A stretch of 13,661 bases of DNA from an uncultured Ruminococcus sp. (GCA_902464115.1 CABQIF010000051.1:1-13661); one strand, 5' to 3'; shown: positions 1-7,849, counted from the stretch's first letter. The notes: generated by a model not told the origin, from the sequence alone. Numbers and translations are program-made.

Positions 1-620
1 ATAAAAAAGCCAATATAAAAATTCGCCAGCATCGCCAACGCCAGTGAAACCGTATACAGACGGTAAGAGCCTGTCCGCACCAGTCGCACAACGCCCAGCA
101 TCACCAGCGGCAGCAGTGCCACGGTATCCAGCCAAATGATGTTCCAAGAATACCCCATCATAAAATCACAGAGGGCATACATCGTGCCAAACAGACAGAG
201 TGAACTGTCATTTCTGCCATATGTTCCCTTTAAGAACGCTGCAAAAAAGCCGCCTGCTGCCCCGATTTTTAGCAGTACCAGCCCCGTTACGGTATCTCGC
301 AGCATCGATGCTGGCACAAGCAGCGTCAGCAGATTCAGCGGACTGGCAGTATAATATGCCATCATCGCTGCAAAATTCGACCCCATTCCCGACTGCCAGG
401 TATACAGCAGGGATTCCCCATGTTTCAGTTTCTCCTGTAAGATGCAGAGAAACGGATAATACTGATGCCAGAAATCCGTCACTAAAATTTGCCGTGTCCC
501 AAATGGATGCACCTCTAACACAATCCATCCGATTGCCACCAACAACACTGGTAGCAGCATGGACAGCAGCAAATAGCGTTTCGGATTGTTCCGGTTGGAA
601 GTCAACAAACCAGACCGCAT
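1..620 (-). CDS. yfhO: YfhO-family membrane protein, N-terminal part (cut by window start)
   Basis: This reading frame starts at ATG 620-618 and stays open for 206 codons to the window edge, so its C-terminus is missing. An AAAGGAG site sits about 10 bases before the start, and the gene begins 19 bases after the ecfT stop, so it is probably co-transcribed with the ECF genes. A first membrane helix is at about residues 16-38. After it come an extracytoplasmic DFWHQYYPF motif (49-57), a WQSGMGSNF stretch (75-83), ASPLNLL (92-98) and WLDTVALLPL (163-172), with further hydrophobic segments to the end. The order of these motifs matches YfhO proteins, large polytopic membrane proteins with a GT-C-like architecture. 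Known members act in glycosylation of lipoteichoic acid or other surface polymers. The exact substrate here is unknown. Family members usually run to 800 or more residues, so only about a quarter is visible. Confidence 0.85.
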   Translation of the reverse strand, partial: MRSGLLTSNRNNPKRYLLLSMLLPVLLVAIGWIVLEVHPFGTRQILVTDFWHQYYPFLCILQEKLKHGESLLYTWQSGMGSNFAAMMAYYTASPLNLLTLLVPASMLRDTVTGLVLLKIGAAGGFFAAFLKGTYGRNDSSLCLFGTMYALCDFMMGYSWNIIWLDTVALLPLVMLGVVRLVRTGSYRLYTVSLALAMLANFYIGFF

Positions 621-639
621 AAATCAGGAACTCCTTTTT

Positions 640-1446
640 TTATTCCAAAACGATTTTCATTGCAATTGAACCGGCAAAGAATACCAGTGTAATGCTCATT
701 GCCAGCCAATCTTTGCCGGACAAATGCAGCTGTTTCATCTTTGTTCTGCCAATATCGCCCCGATAACAACGGCATTCCATTGCAGTTGCCAATTCTTCCG
801 CACGGCGAAATGCCGAAACAAACAGCGGAACTAAAATCGGAATCAATGCCTTTGCTCGCTGAATCAGGTTGCCGCTCTCCATATCTGCCCCTCTTGCTTT
901 CTGAGCAGCCATGATTTTATCGGTTTCTTCAATCAAAGTTGGAATAAACCGCAGAGCAATCGTCATCATCATGGAAAATGCATGCACTGGAAATTTCAGC
1001 TTTTTCAGCGGTGAAAGCAACCGCTCAATTGCATCCGTCAAGGCAATTGGCGAGGTGGTATAGGTCAGCATAGACGTTCCCACAATCAAAAAACTGATCC
1101 GGATGATCATTTGAATGCCAGTTTTCACACCTTCCTGTGTGATTTGCAGGAATCCCAGCGACCAATAGACTGTTCCATCTCGAATGAATAGCAAGTCCAA
1201 AACCGCTGTAATCAGCAAAATCGGCAGAATGGGTTTCATGCTCTTGAGCAGCACCTTTGCAGCAATGCCCGAACAGAAGAACGTCAAGAAGAAAAAGACG
1301 ATTCCAAACACCATCGAATAGAGATGACTGCCCATGAACAACATTGTGATGTACAGCAAGGTGATGATAATTTTAAATCGAGGGTCTAGCCGATGAACAA
1401 AACTGTTCCCCGGATAATACTGTCCAATGGTAATATCTTTTAGCAT
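640..1446 (-). CDS. ecfT: ECF transporter transmembrane component EcfT
   Basis: This 268-residue integral membrane protein is the EcfT scaffold of an energy-coupling factor transporter. It links the EcfA1/EcfA2 ATPases to exchangeable S components that bind vitamins or metals. Hydrophobic segments lie at about residues 26-60, 72-88, 113-130 and 248-265. The long cytoplasmic coupling region holds two motifs: ARG at 184-186 (in AQKARGAD), and AMECRCYRG at 222-230, where the usual Ala-Arg-Gly is Cys-Arg-Cys. The start overlaps the ecfA2 stop by 7 bases and follows a strong AAGGAGG, so the two are translationally coupled. No S component is encoded in the window, so this is probably a shared (group II) module serving S proteins encoded elsewhere. 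Family identity is secure; the substrate is not known. Confidence 0.95.
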   Translation of the reverse strand: MLKDITIGQYYPGNSFVHRLDPRFKIIITLLYITMLFMGSHLYSMVFGIVFFFLTFFCSGIAAKVLLKSMKPILPILLITAVLDLLFIRDGTVYWSLGFLQITQEGVKTGIQMIIRISFLIVGTSMLTYTTSPIALTDAIERLLSPLKKLKFPVHAFSMMMTIALRFIPTLIEETDKIMAAQKARGADMESGNLIQRAKALIPILVPLFVSAFRRAEELATAMECRCYRGDIGRTKMKQLHLSGKDWLAMSITLVFFAGSIAMKIVLE

Positions 1447-2312
1447 TCTGTCCCCTCCTTCTGCTGCCGGTAAAGCTGTAAAATCTGCTGATAGGCAGCT
1501 TCTACCGTGTAAATATCATCACTCAATGGAATGCCCTGCTCTCGCAGCTGCATACAAACTCGGGTAATCTGCGGCACTGCCAGCCCGATTTCCTGCAAGG
1601 CTTTTGCCTGCCGGAACACGTTCTCAACCGTATCATAACAGAACACCTTTCCGGCATTCATCACCAGAATTTTTTCTGCACAGTTTGCCATATCTTCCAT
1701 ACTGTGGGAAACCAGCAGAACCGTTCTTCCGGTTTCTTTGTGATAACGGCGAATCTCTCGAAGAATATCTTCTCTGCCTTTCGGGTCTAGTCCAGCCGTT
1801 GGCTCGTCCAAAATCAAAACTTTTGGTCGCAACGCCATAACACCAGCAATCGCAACTCGTCGCTTCTGTCCGCCGGACAAGTCAAACGGTGATTGGTTCA
1901 GCTGTGCTTGCGTCAGACCAACCAGAGCCGCCGTTTCTTCCACCCGTTCCTTGATCTCCGCTTCAGAAAGCCCCATGTTGCGAGGACCAAATGCAATATC
2001 TTTATAAACGGTATCTTCAAAAATCTGATATTCCGGATATTGGAACACCAAACCCACTTGAAAGCGAACCTGCCGGATATTTGTCTTGTCTGCCCAGATG
2101 TCTGTTCCATCCAGATAAATTTTTCCGGAGGTCGGACGAATCAGCCCGTTAAAATGTTGAATCAAGGTCGACTTTCCCGAGCCAGTATGCCCGATAATGC
2201 CGACAAATGCTCCCTCTTCGATCTCCAGATTGACATGATCCACAGCTGTTTTTTCAAACGGTGTGCCAATGCTGTATTGATAGGTCAAATCTTCTGTTTT
2301 TAAGATTGCCAT
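1440..2312 (-). CDS. ecfA2: ECF transporter ATP-binding protein EcfA2
   Basis: This is a 290-residue ABC ATPase that pairs with EcfA1 to energise EcfT. All nucleotide-binding elements are present: Walker A GHTGSGKST (41-49), Q-loop Gln91 in VFQYPEYQ, signature LSGGQ (145-149), Walker B VLILDE (165-170) and switch His203 in LLVSHSMED. The VFQYPEYQIF form of the Q-loop and the C-terminal extension after residue 230 are typical of the second ECF ATPase. An in-frame ATG 17 codons upstream (2363) lies within ecfA1, but I choose 2312. It has a GGGAGGTG ribosome binding site just before it and gives the family N-terminus MAILKTEDLTYQY. It overlaps the ecfA1 stop by 13 bases, which implies translational coupling. 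Confidence 0.96.
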   Translation of the reverse strand: MAILKTEDLTYQYSIGTPFEKTAVDHVNLEIEEGAFVGIIGHTGSGKSTLIQHFNGLIRPTSGKIYLDGTDIWADKTNIRQVRFQVGLVFQYPEYQIFEDTVYKDIAFGPRNMGLSEAEIKERVEETAALVGLTQAQLNQSPFDLSGGQKRRVAIAGVMALRPKVLILDEPTAGLDPKGREDILREIRRYHKETGRTVLLVSHSMEDMANCAEKILVMNAGKVFCYDTVENVFRQAKALQEIGLAVPQITRVCMQLREQGIPLSDDIYTVEAAYQQILQLYRQQKEGTEC

Positions 2313-3178
2313 GCTGCACCTCCCGTTTTTCCGCTCAGCAGTTTTGTCAATGCTGCAACGCATTCTTCCTCTGAAATCATGTGCACATCCACCGGACAGC
2401 CTGCTTGCTGCAAGCGGTATGCAAGTTCTGTCACCTGCGGAACATCTAAGCCTATCTTTTTCAGCGTTTCCACATGAGAAAAGACTTCTTTCGGCGTGTT
2501 GTCCAGCACAACCTTTCCATCATCCATGACAACAACCCGATTCGCCTGTGCTGCCTCTTCCATATAGTGGGTAATCAGCACAATGGTAATTCCGTATTCC
2601 CGATTCAGCATGTGAATCGTATTCATGACTTCCCGTCTGCCGCTGGGGTCAAGCATGGCAGTGGGTTCATCCAAGACAATACAATCCGGTCGCATGGCGA
2701 TAATGCCAGCAATGGCAACTCGCTGCTTCTGTCCACCGGAAAGCTGACTGGGAGCGTGTTCCCGATATTCGTACATCTCCACGGCTTTCAGGGCATCGTC
2801 AACCCGTTCCCGAATCTCCTGTGGCGGAATGCCCAGATTTTCAGGGCCAAATGCCACATCTTCTTCGACAATAGTCGCTACAATCTGATTATCTGGATTT
2901 TGGAACACCATTCCTACATGACTCCGCAGGGTGAAACGCTGCGACTCGTCTTTTGTATCGATGCCATCCACGGTCATCGTACCTGCTGACGGCAGCAGGA
3001 TGGCGTTCATATGTTTTGCAAATGTGGACTTGCCAGAGCCATTATGCCCTAGCAAGGCAACAAAATCACCTTTTTCAATCGAAAGAGAAATGTCTTTTAA
3101 AATGTCTGGAGAGGTACGCTCTCCGTTTTCATCGGTATAGTGAAACCAAAGTTGTTTCGCCTGTGCTTGTGTTTCCAT
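2300..3178 (-). CDS. ecfA1: ECF transporter ATP-binding protein EcfA1
   Basis: This 292-residue ABC ATPase is the first of the ecfA1-ecfA2-ecfT trio. It has Walker A GHNGSGKST (44-52), Q-loop Gln93 in VFQNPDNQ, signature LSGGQ (146-150), Walker B CIVLDE (166-171) and switch His204 in LITHYMEEA. The VFQNPDNQIVATIVEEDVAFGPEN-type region is diagnostic of EcfA1. The protein forms the cytoplasmic ATPase heterodimer with EcfA2. The ATG at 3178 follows an AAAGGAA site. The gap to the preceding methyltransferase gene is 42 bases and shows no terminator or convincing promoter, so the gene is likely read through from upstream. In many Firmicutes this trio sits after the ribosomal protein gene rplQ; here it lies downstream of ruv-glmM instead. 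Confidence 0.96.
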   Translation of the reverse strand: METQAQAKQLWFHYTDENGERTSPDILKDISLSIEKGDFVALLGHNGSGKSTFAKHMNAILLPSAGTMTVDGIDTKDESQRFTLRSHVGMVFQNPDNQIVATIVEEDVAFGPENLGIPPQEIRERVDDALKAVEMYEYREHAPSQLSGGQKQRVAIAGIIAMRPDCIVLDEPTAMLDPSGRREVMNTIHMLNREYGITIVLITHYMEEAAQANRVVVMDDGKVVLDNTPKEVFSHVETLKKIGLDVPQVTELAYRLQQAGCPVDVHMISEEECVAALTKLLSGKTGGAAWQS

Positions 3179-3220
3179 TCCCGTTCCTTTCTTTTCCGAA
3201 TTTCTTATTTGCGACTAAAA

Positions 3221-4093
3221 TTATTCAGCCTGCCAAATGGCGGTTGACCCACACGGCAACGCCAGCCCACTTTGTGCGACTGGTAAGCCGATTTCATCGA
3301 AAGTCACCGTTCCGCCGAACCGCTTGCGTACAACGCTGCCCAAAATATAGCCCATTACAGACGGCGACAAACCTGTTGTATAGCTGTTAATCAGGAAGAA
3401 CAGCGGCTGTTCCGTCAAAACGCCGGCACAAAGCTGTACCAAATCATAAATACAGTCTTCCAGCTTCCAGATTTCACCGCCTGGCCCTCTGCCGTAGCTG
3501 GGCGGATCCATGATAATGGCATCATACCGCCGATTTCGGCGAATTTCTCGGGCAACAAACTTTTCGCAGTCATCAACAATCCAGCGAATCGGGCGGTCAG
3601 ACAGTCCCGAAAGAGCTGCATTTTCTCTTGCCCACTGCGTCATTCCCTTGGATGCATCTACATGGCAAACGCTCGCTCCGGCTCTCGCACAAGCCAGCGT
3701 TGCACCGCCTGTATAGGCAAACAGATTCAAAACAGAAATCGGTCTGCCCGCATTCTGAATCAAATCAGAAACAAAATCCCAGTTGACAGCCTGCTCCGGA
3801 AATAATCCGGTATGTTTAAAGCTGGTCGGCTGAATCCGAAATTTCAAATCCAGCGGTGTGTATTGAATATTCCATGATTCTGGCAGCTTCCGGAAAAAAT
3901 CCCAGCTGCCACCGCCAGCATTCGAGCGGTGATAATGCCCGTCTGCATGATTCCACATTCCATGTTCTTTCGGGGTTTTCCAGATAATCTGGGGGTCTGG
4001 ACGAATCAACGTCACATTGCCCCACTGCTCCAACTTTTCTTGTCCGGAAGTATCTAAAATCCGGTAATCGTTCCATTGATTTGCAATTCTCAC
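3221..4093 (-). CDS. Class I SAM-dependent methyltransferase (RlmI/RlmK-like fold), target unknown
   Basis: This is a 290-residue Rossmann-fold methyltransferase. The SAM-binding motif I is LNLFAYTGGATLACARAGA-like (122-140). Motif II is the acidic HVDASKGM (144-151) followed by WARENAALSGL. A second acidic region is VDDCEKF (173-179), and motif IV is IMDPPSYGRG (194-203). The FAYTGG and DPPSYGRG motifs resemble the rRNA cytosine methyltransferase group COG1092. The usual N-terminal PUA domain is absent; in its place is a roughly 90-residue region with a Trp/His-rich stretch (MWNHADGHYHR, 46-56). The start is GTG at 4093-4091, preceded at 10 bases by AAAGGAG, which overlaps the glmM stop. No suitable ATG start is present nearby. 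An RNA substrate is likely but not shown by the sequence. Confidence 0.85.
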   Translation of the reverse strand: MRIANQWNDYRILDTSGQEKLEQWGNVTLIRPDPQIIWKTPKEHGMWNHADGHYHRSNAGGGSWDFFRKLPESWNIQYTPLDLKFRIQPTSFKHTGLFPEQAVNWDFVSDLIQNAGRPISVLNLFAYTGGATLACARAGASVCHVDASKGMTQWARENAALSGLSDRPIRWIVDDCEKFVAREIRRNRRYDAIIMDPPSYGRGPGGEIWKLEDCIYDLVQLCAGVLTEQPLFFLINSYTTGLSPSVMGYILGSVVRKRFGGTVTFDEIGLPVAQSGLALPCGSTAIWQAE

Positions 4094-4103
4094 AGTTGTA
4101 CGG

Positions 4104-4110
4104 CTCCTTT
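4104..4110 (-). promoter_or_regulatory. Ribosome binding site for the GTG-start methyltransferase
   Basis: The minus strand reads AAAGGAG, 10 bases before the GTG start at 4093. It overlaps the last bases of the glmM stop codon, so a ribosome ending glmM would clear or reach this site. It decides the GTG start. Confidence 0.75.
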
Positions 4111-5461
4111 ATCGTTTGGTATAGCGTTCCAGTTCTTCTGCAATCGCAGAAACAGCTTCCTGCATCAAATCGGCATCCTTTGCCTCTACCATGACCCGAA
4201 TCAGCGGTTCTGTTCCGCTTTCCCGTACCAGAATTCTGCCATCTTCGCCCAGCCGTTCTTCATACTGTTTCATCACACTGCAAACAGCCGCATCTTCTTT
4301 CCAGCGGTTTCTCTGGTCAGCTGTAATCCGTACATTCTGCATCTGCTGCGGAAATGTTTCCATTTCTCCTGCCAGTTCGCTCAGTTTCTTTCCTGACTGC
4401 TTGACAATTTCCACCAGCTTTGCACCGGAAAGTTCGCCGTCCCCTGTAGTTGCGTGTTCCAAAAAGATAATATGACCGCTCTGTTCGCCGCCGATACAAT
4501 AGCCGCCCTTTTTCATCTCTTCCAGCACATACCGGTCGCCAACTTTTGTTGCAATGGTATGGATGCCTTCCCGCTTGGTAAAGTGGAAAAAGCCCAAATT
4601 CGTCATAACGGTTACAACGGCAGTATCTTTTTCCAGCTTGCCGCTTGCTTTCAGTGCCTTGGCACAAATTGCAATCATCTGGTCACCGTCTACAACCTTT
4701 CCGGTTTCATCCACTGCCAAACAACGGTCTGCATCTCCATCAAATGCCAGACCTAATTGACAGCCATGTGCTGGCACGTATGCCATCAGCTGTTCCATGT
4801 GGGTAGAACCACAGTGGTCATTGATATTTGTGCCGTCTGGCTCTGCACTCAGCATGCAAACTTCTGCACCCAATGCAGTGAAGAGCGTTTCTGCGGTTGC
4901 AGAGGCACTGCCGTTTGCACAGTCCAGTGCAATCTTCATCCCGTCAAATCGAGTTGGGACACTCTCTAAAATATGCTGAATGTAATCTTCCTTGGCATGT
5001 TCATAGCGTTCCATTCTGCCCACATTGGTGTGCGATTGCAGCGTTACTTTTTCCGGTGTGTCCAGAATCAACGCTTCAATTTCTTCTTCGACGGCATCCG
5101 GCAGCTTATAGCCAGTGGATGCAAACAGCTTGATGCCATTAAATTCGACACTGTTATGAGAGGCGGAAATCATCACACCGGCATCTGCTCCCATCGAACG
5201 CACCAGATAGGCAACGCCCGGTGTTGGAATCACACCCAGCTGCACGGCATCTGCCCCAACAGAACAAATCCCTGCACACAGAGCGGCTTCCAGAATATCA
5301 GAAGAAATTCGGGTGTCCTTCCCGATGACAATTTTCGCCTTGTGCTTGGCTTCTTTCGTCAAAACCAATGCGGCTGCCCGACCAATTTGCATGGCAAGTT
5401 CACAAGTTAATTCTGTAATGGCAACGCCTCTTGCTCCATCTGTTCCAAATAATCTGCCCAT
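4109..5461 (-). CDS. glmM: Phosphoglucosamine mutase GlmM
   Basis: GlmM converts glucosamine-6-phosphate to glucosamine-1-phosphate, feeding UDP-GlcNAc for peptidoglycan and teichoic acid linkage units. At 450 residues it is of normal family length. It begins with the family N-terminus MGRLFGTDGARG. The phosphoserine loop is ISASHNS (98-104) with catalytic Ser101; the position usually held by Pro after Asn is Ser. The metal-binding loop is DGDADR (241-246), the sugar-recognition loop is GEQSGH (325-330), and the phosphate-binding loop is RESGTEP (413-419). All key residues are intact, so the enzyme should be active after phosphorylation of the serine. The ATG at 5461 has AAAGGAG 10 bases upstream. 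The 91-base gap after ruvB contains a GC-rich hairpin. The methyltransferase gene follows after 15 bases. Confidence 0.97.
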   Translation of the reverse strand: MGRLFGTDGARGVAITELTCELAMQIGRAAALVLTKEAKHKAKIVIGKDTRISSDILEAALCAGICSVGADAVQLGVIPTPGVAYLVRSMGADAGVMISASHNSVEFNGIKLFASTGYKLPDAVEEEIEALILDTPEKVTLQSHTNVGRMERYEHAKEDYIQHILESVPTRFDGMKIALDCANGSASATAETLFTALGAEVCMLSAEPDGTNINDHCGSTHMEQLMAYVPAHGCQLGLAFDGDADRCLAVDETGKVVDGDQMIAICAKALKASGKLEKDTAVVTVMTNLGFFHFTKREGIHTIATKVGDRYVLEEMKKGGYCIGGEQSGHIIFLEHATTGDGELSGAKLVEIVKQSGKKLSELAGEMETFPQQMQNVRITADQRNRWKEDAAVCSVMKQYEERLGEDGRILVRESGTEPLIRVMVEAKDADLMQEAVSAIAEELERYTKR

Positions 5462-5488
5462 TTTTATTCGACTCCTTTGTCTGATGAA

Positions 5489-5513
5489 ACAGCCGCCAAG
5501 GGTCAGCGGCTGT
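5489..5513 (-). other. GC-rich hairpin in the ruvB-glmM gap
   Basis: Arms ACAGCCGC and GCGGCTGT (5489-5496 and 5506-5513) are perfect 8-base complements around a 9-base loop. On the minus-strand transcript the stem can be extended by two G-U pairs. It lies about 28 bases before the glmM start and is followed by UUUCAUC rather than a run of U. It is therefore a weak terminator at best, and could instead be an attenuator, RNA processing or stability element. No protein-binding or riboswitch class is recognised. Confidence 0.45.
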
Positions 5514-5552
5514 CCGTTGTAATGTAAAAATATAGAGTAATTTCAGAAAAAT

Positions 5553-6644
5553 TTATTTCTGTTCTGTGGCATCTGCTTCCGCTTCGGATAGGGTCATTTG
5601 TCCCTGTATCGGTGCTTTTCTCTGCTCCGGTAGCGGAAAGCCCATGTGTTCATATGCCAATGCCGTTGCACAACGTCCCCGGGGCGTTCTCGACAAAAAG
5701 CCCAGCTGCATCAGATACGGCTCGCAGACATCTTCCAATGTAACCGCTTCTTCGCCCAGTGCAGATGCCAGCGTTTCCAGCCCGACAGGCCCACCGCCAT
5801 AGCCCTTGATCATCATTGTAAGCATTCGGCGGTCATTGCTGTCTAAGCCCAGTTCGTCAATTTCCAGCCGTCCCAGTGCAATTTTGGCAATGTCCAGCGT
5901 GATTTCTCCGTTGCCCATGACATCTGCAAAGTCCCGTACTCGTTTCAGCAGGCGGTTCGCAATTCGGGGTGTTCCTCGTGCTCGGCTGGCAATTTCTGCT
6001 GCCCCCTCAAAGGTGCAGGGAATTTCCAGAATCATGCTGCTTCGCCGGACAATATCCGTCAGTTGTTCCGTGGTGTAAAGCTCCAACCGCTGAATCACAC
6101 CGAACCGGTCACGCAGCGGACTGGAAAGCTGCCCGGCACGTGTCGTTGCACCGATCAATGTGAACGGGTTCAAATCAATCCGCAGAGAACGGGCGGAAGG
6201 CCCTTTTCCCATGATAATATCAATGGCGTGGTCTTCCAGTGCCGGATAAAGAATTTCTTCGACTGCACGGGAAAGCCGATGGATCTCATCAATGAATAAC
6301 ACATCATTCGGCTGTAAGTTGGTCAGCAACGCCGCCAAATCACCCGGTTTTTCAATGGCTGGGCCAGTTGTTACCCGCAGGTTGACACCCATTTCATGGG
6401 CAATGATGGCGGAAAGTGTTGTCTTTCCCAGCCCCGGCGGCCCATACAGCAAGACGTGATCCAAAGGGTCGCCTCGCCGCTTGGCTGCCTGAATATAAAT
6501 CGCCATGTTTTCCTTGACTTTATCCTGACCGATATATTCCGCCAATGTTTGCGGTCGCAGTGTGACTTCCACATCATGGTCTTCCGGTGTTTCTTCTGCC
6601 GTGACCATTCGGGAATCAAACTGCATATCGCTTGTTTCAATCAC
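5553..6644 (-). CDS. ruvB: Holliday junction branch migration ATPase RuvB
   Basis: RuvB is the hexameric AAA+ motor that, with RuvA, drives branch migration of Holliday junctions during recombination and fork repair. At 363 residues it is slightly longer than usual because of an acidic N-terminal lead (residues 1-25) and a short acidic tail. The core shows LRPQTLAEYIGQ (29-40), Walker A GPPGLGKTT (68-76), Walker B LFIDEIH (116-122), sensor 1 GATTRAG (165-171) and the arginine-finger segment PLRDRFG (176-182). Towards the C-terminus come sensor 2 GTPRIANRLLKR and the winged-helix DNA-binding segment ending in LGFLSRTPRGR. I take GTG 6644-6642 as the start because AAAGGAGG sits 7 bases upstream. 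ruvA ends 21 bases earlier, in the usual ruvC-ruvA-ruvB order. Confidence 0.97.
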   Translation of the reverse strand: MIETSDMQFDSRMVTAEETPEDHDVEVTLRPQTLAEYIGQDKVKENMAIYIQAAKRRGDPLDHVLLYGPPGLGKTTLSAIIAHEMGVNLRVTTGPAIEKPGDLAALLTNLQPNDVLFIDEIHRLSRAVEEILYPALEDHAIDIIMGKGPSARSLRIDLNPFTLIGATTRAGQLSSPLRDRFGVIQRLELYTTEQLTDIVRRSSMILEIPCTFEGAAEIASRARGTPRIANRLLKRVRDFADVMGNGEITLDIAKIALGRLEIDELGLDSNDRRMLTMMIKGYGGGPVGLETLASALGEEAVTLEDVCEPYLMQLGFLSRTPRGRCATALAYEHMGFPLPEQRKAPIQGQMTLSEAEADATEQK

Positions 6645-6651
6645 AATGCGT

Positions 6652-6659
6652 CCTCCTTT
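6652..6659 (-). promoter_or_regulatory. Ribosome binding site that fixes the GTG start of ruvB
   Basis: The minus strand carries AAAGGAGG, ending 7 bases before GTG 6644. This is near-ideal spacing and supports GTG over the internal ATG codons at residues 7 and 13, which lack such a site. Confidence 0.8.
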
Positions 6660-6665
6660 TTCTGT

Positions 6666-7280
6666 TTATCGCCGTTTTCCAATGGCTTTCAACGTTTCCT
6701 TGATCAGTTCCGTTGCTGACAACTCTGCCGGCAGCTTTGCCAGAATCGGCATGACTTCCAACTGTGTATAGCCCAGAACGGTCAGTGCCGACAAGGCTTC
6801 TGCCACTTCGCTTTCTGCCGGCGGAGCAACTTCAGCGGAGAGATTTGCTGCGGACAGGACACCGCCCTGCTCCTTCGCAATCTTGTCTTTCAGTTCCAGC
6901 ACAATTCGCTGTGCCATTTTTGTTCCAACACCTTTGACTTTAGTCAAGGTCTTGCTGTCACCAGAGGCAACCACCAGCGCCAGCCGTTCCGGTGTCAGTT
7001 CTGATAAAATCGCAAGGGCTGCCTTGCCGCCAACACTGCCGACCCCTGTCAGCATGGAGAAACAGCGGCGTTCCTGTGCACTGAGAAAGCCATATAATTC
7101 CAGATTCCCTTCCCGCATGGAAACGGAGAGAATCGTATACAAAAACACCTCTTCGCCAACAGCACATAGCTTGCTGTAAGTCTGATACGAAATCCGGCAG
7201 GCATAGCCAACACCACCGCATTCGACCACTGCCATGTTCATTTCCTTGGCGATCAAAGTTCCATGTAAACTGTCAATCAT
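6666..7280 (-). CDS. ruvA: Holliday junction DNA helicase subunit RuvA
   Basis: RuvA is the tetrameric junction-binding subunit that loads RuvB. At 204 residues it is of standard length. The N-terminal OB-fold domain runs from MIDSLHGTLI through the REGNLELYGF segment (57-66; REDAHLLYGF-like in many bacteria). Two helix-hairpin-helix motifs follow, GVGSVGGKAALAILSEL (79-95) and VKGVGTKMAQRIVLELK (115-131), which grip DNA backbones. An Ala/Pro/Glu-rich flexible linker (about 138-160) leads to domain III (about 158-204), which contacts RuvB and includes ALTVLGYTQLE. The ATG at 7280 has GGGAG 7 bases upstream. ruvC ends 20 bases before it, so ruvC, ruvA and ruvB look co-transcribed. Confidence 0.97.
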   Translation of the reverse strand: MIDSLHGTLIAKEMNMAVVECGGVGYACRISYQTYSKLCAVGEEVFLYTILSVSMREGNLELYGFLSAQERRCFSMLTGVGSVGGKAALAILSELTPERLALVVASGDSKTLTKVKGVGTKMAQRIVLELKDKIAKEQGGVLSAANLSAEVAPPAESEVAEALSALTVLGYTQLEVMPILAKLPAELSATELIKETLKAIGKRR

Positions 7281-7300
7281 GTTTTCTGCTCCCTATTTTC

Positions 7301-7795
7301 CTATGATTCCATTCTTCCCCGCAAGCCTGTTGCACAATGTCCGTGGCAAATGGCAATTGCCAGTGCATCGGCGGCATCATCCGGCTTCGGGATTTTTTGC
7401 AGCTTTAAGATCCGGCGTGTCAATTCCATGACTTGTTTTTTTTCGGCTCTGCCATATCCGACAACCGCCTGCTTTACCTGCAAGGGCGTATACTCCGAAA
7501 CGGGAATTTGTTCCAGCTGTGCCGTCAACATTAAAACGCCTCTTGCCTGTGCCACATCAATGACCGTTTTTTGGTTGGATGTGAAATAAAGCCGTTCCAT
7601 CGCCACACAATCCGGATGGTATTGCTGAATCAGCGTCCGGAAGTCCCGATAAATGCTCTCCAGTCGCCGTAAAAACGGCGTTTCTGCGGCGGTGGTAATC
7701 GCACCGTATGTAATCGGTGTAAAAGTCGTTCCGGTATATTCCAATACGCCAAATCCAACAATGGCATAGCCCGGGTCTACCCCTAAAATTCGCAT
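7301..7795 (-). CDS. ruvC: Holliday junction resolvase RuvC
   Basis: RuvC is the dimeric endonuclease that cuts Holliday junctions moved by RuvAB. It has 164 residues, the usual size. The RNase H-like active site is complete: Asp7 in MRILGVDPGYA, Glu67 in AMERLYF, and Asp140 and Asp143 in PDDAADALAIAICH. The segment NQKTVIDVAQARGVLML (74-90) is also typical. The ATG at 7795 is preceded by AGGAG at 10 bases. It is the first gene of the minus-strand run, and a promoter with consensus-like boxes lies about 55-85 bases upstream. Because ruvA, ruvB and glmM follow with short gaps, this promoter may serve the whole run. Confidence 0.97.
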   Translation of the reverse strand: MRILGVDPGYAIVGFGVLEYTGTTFTPITYGAITTAAETPFLRRLESIYRDFRTLIQQYHPDCVAMERLYFTSNQKTVIDVAQARGVLMLTAQLEQIPVSEYTPLQVKQAVVGYGRAEKKQVMELTRRILKLQKIPKPDDAADALAIAICHGHCATGLRGRMES

Positions 7796-7849
7796 AACTG
7801 CCGTTCTCCTGTTCTCATTTTCATCCCGTCCGTTTTACAGACAATTATT

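Noticed and set aside
208..528. Minus-strand 106-codon frame at the left edge
   Set aside because: It is another phase of the same DNA as the YfhO-like gene, which has clear membrane segments, family motifs and a ribosome binding site.
2313..2363. Longer N-terminus for EcfA2 from 2363
   Set aside because: It adds 17 non-family residues within ecfA1, while the ATG at 2312 has a strong ribosome binding site.
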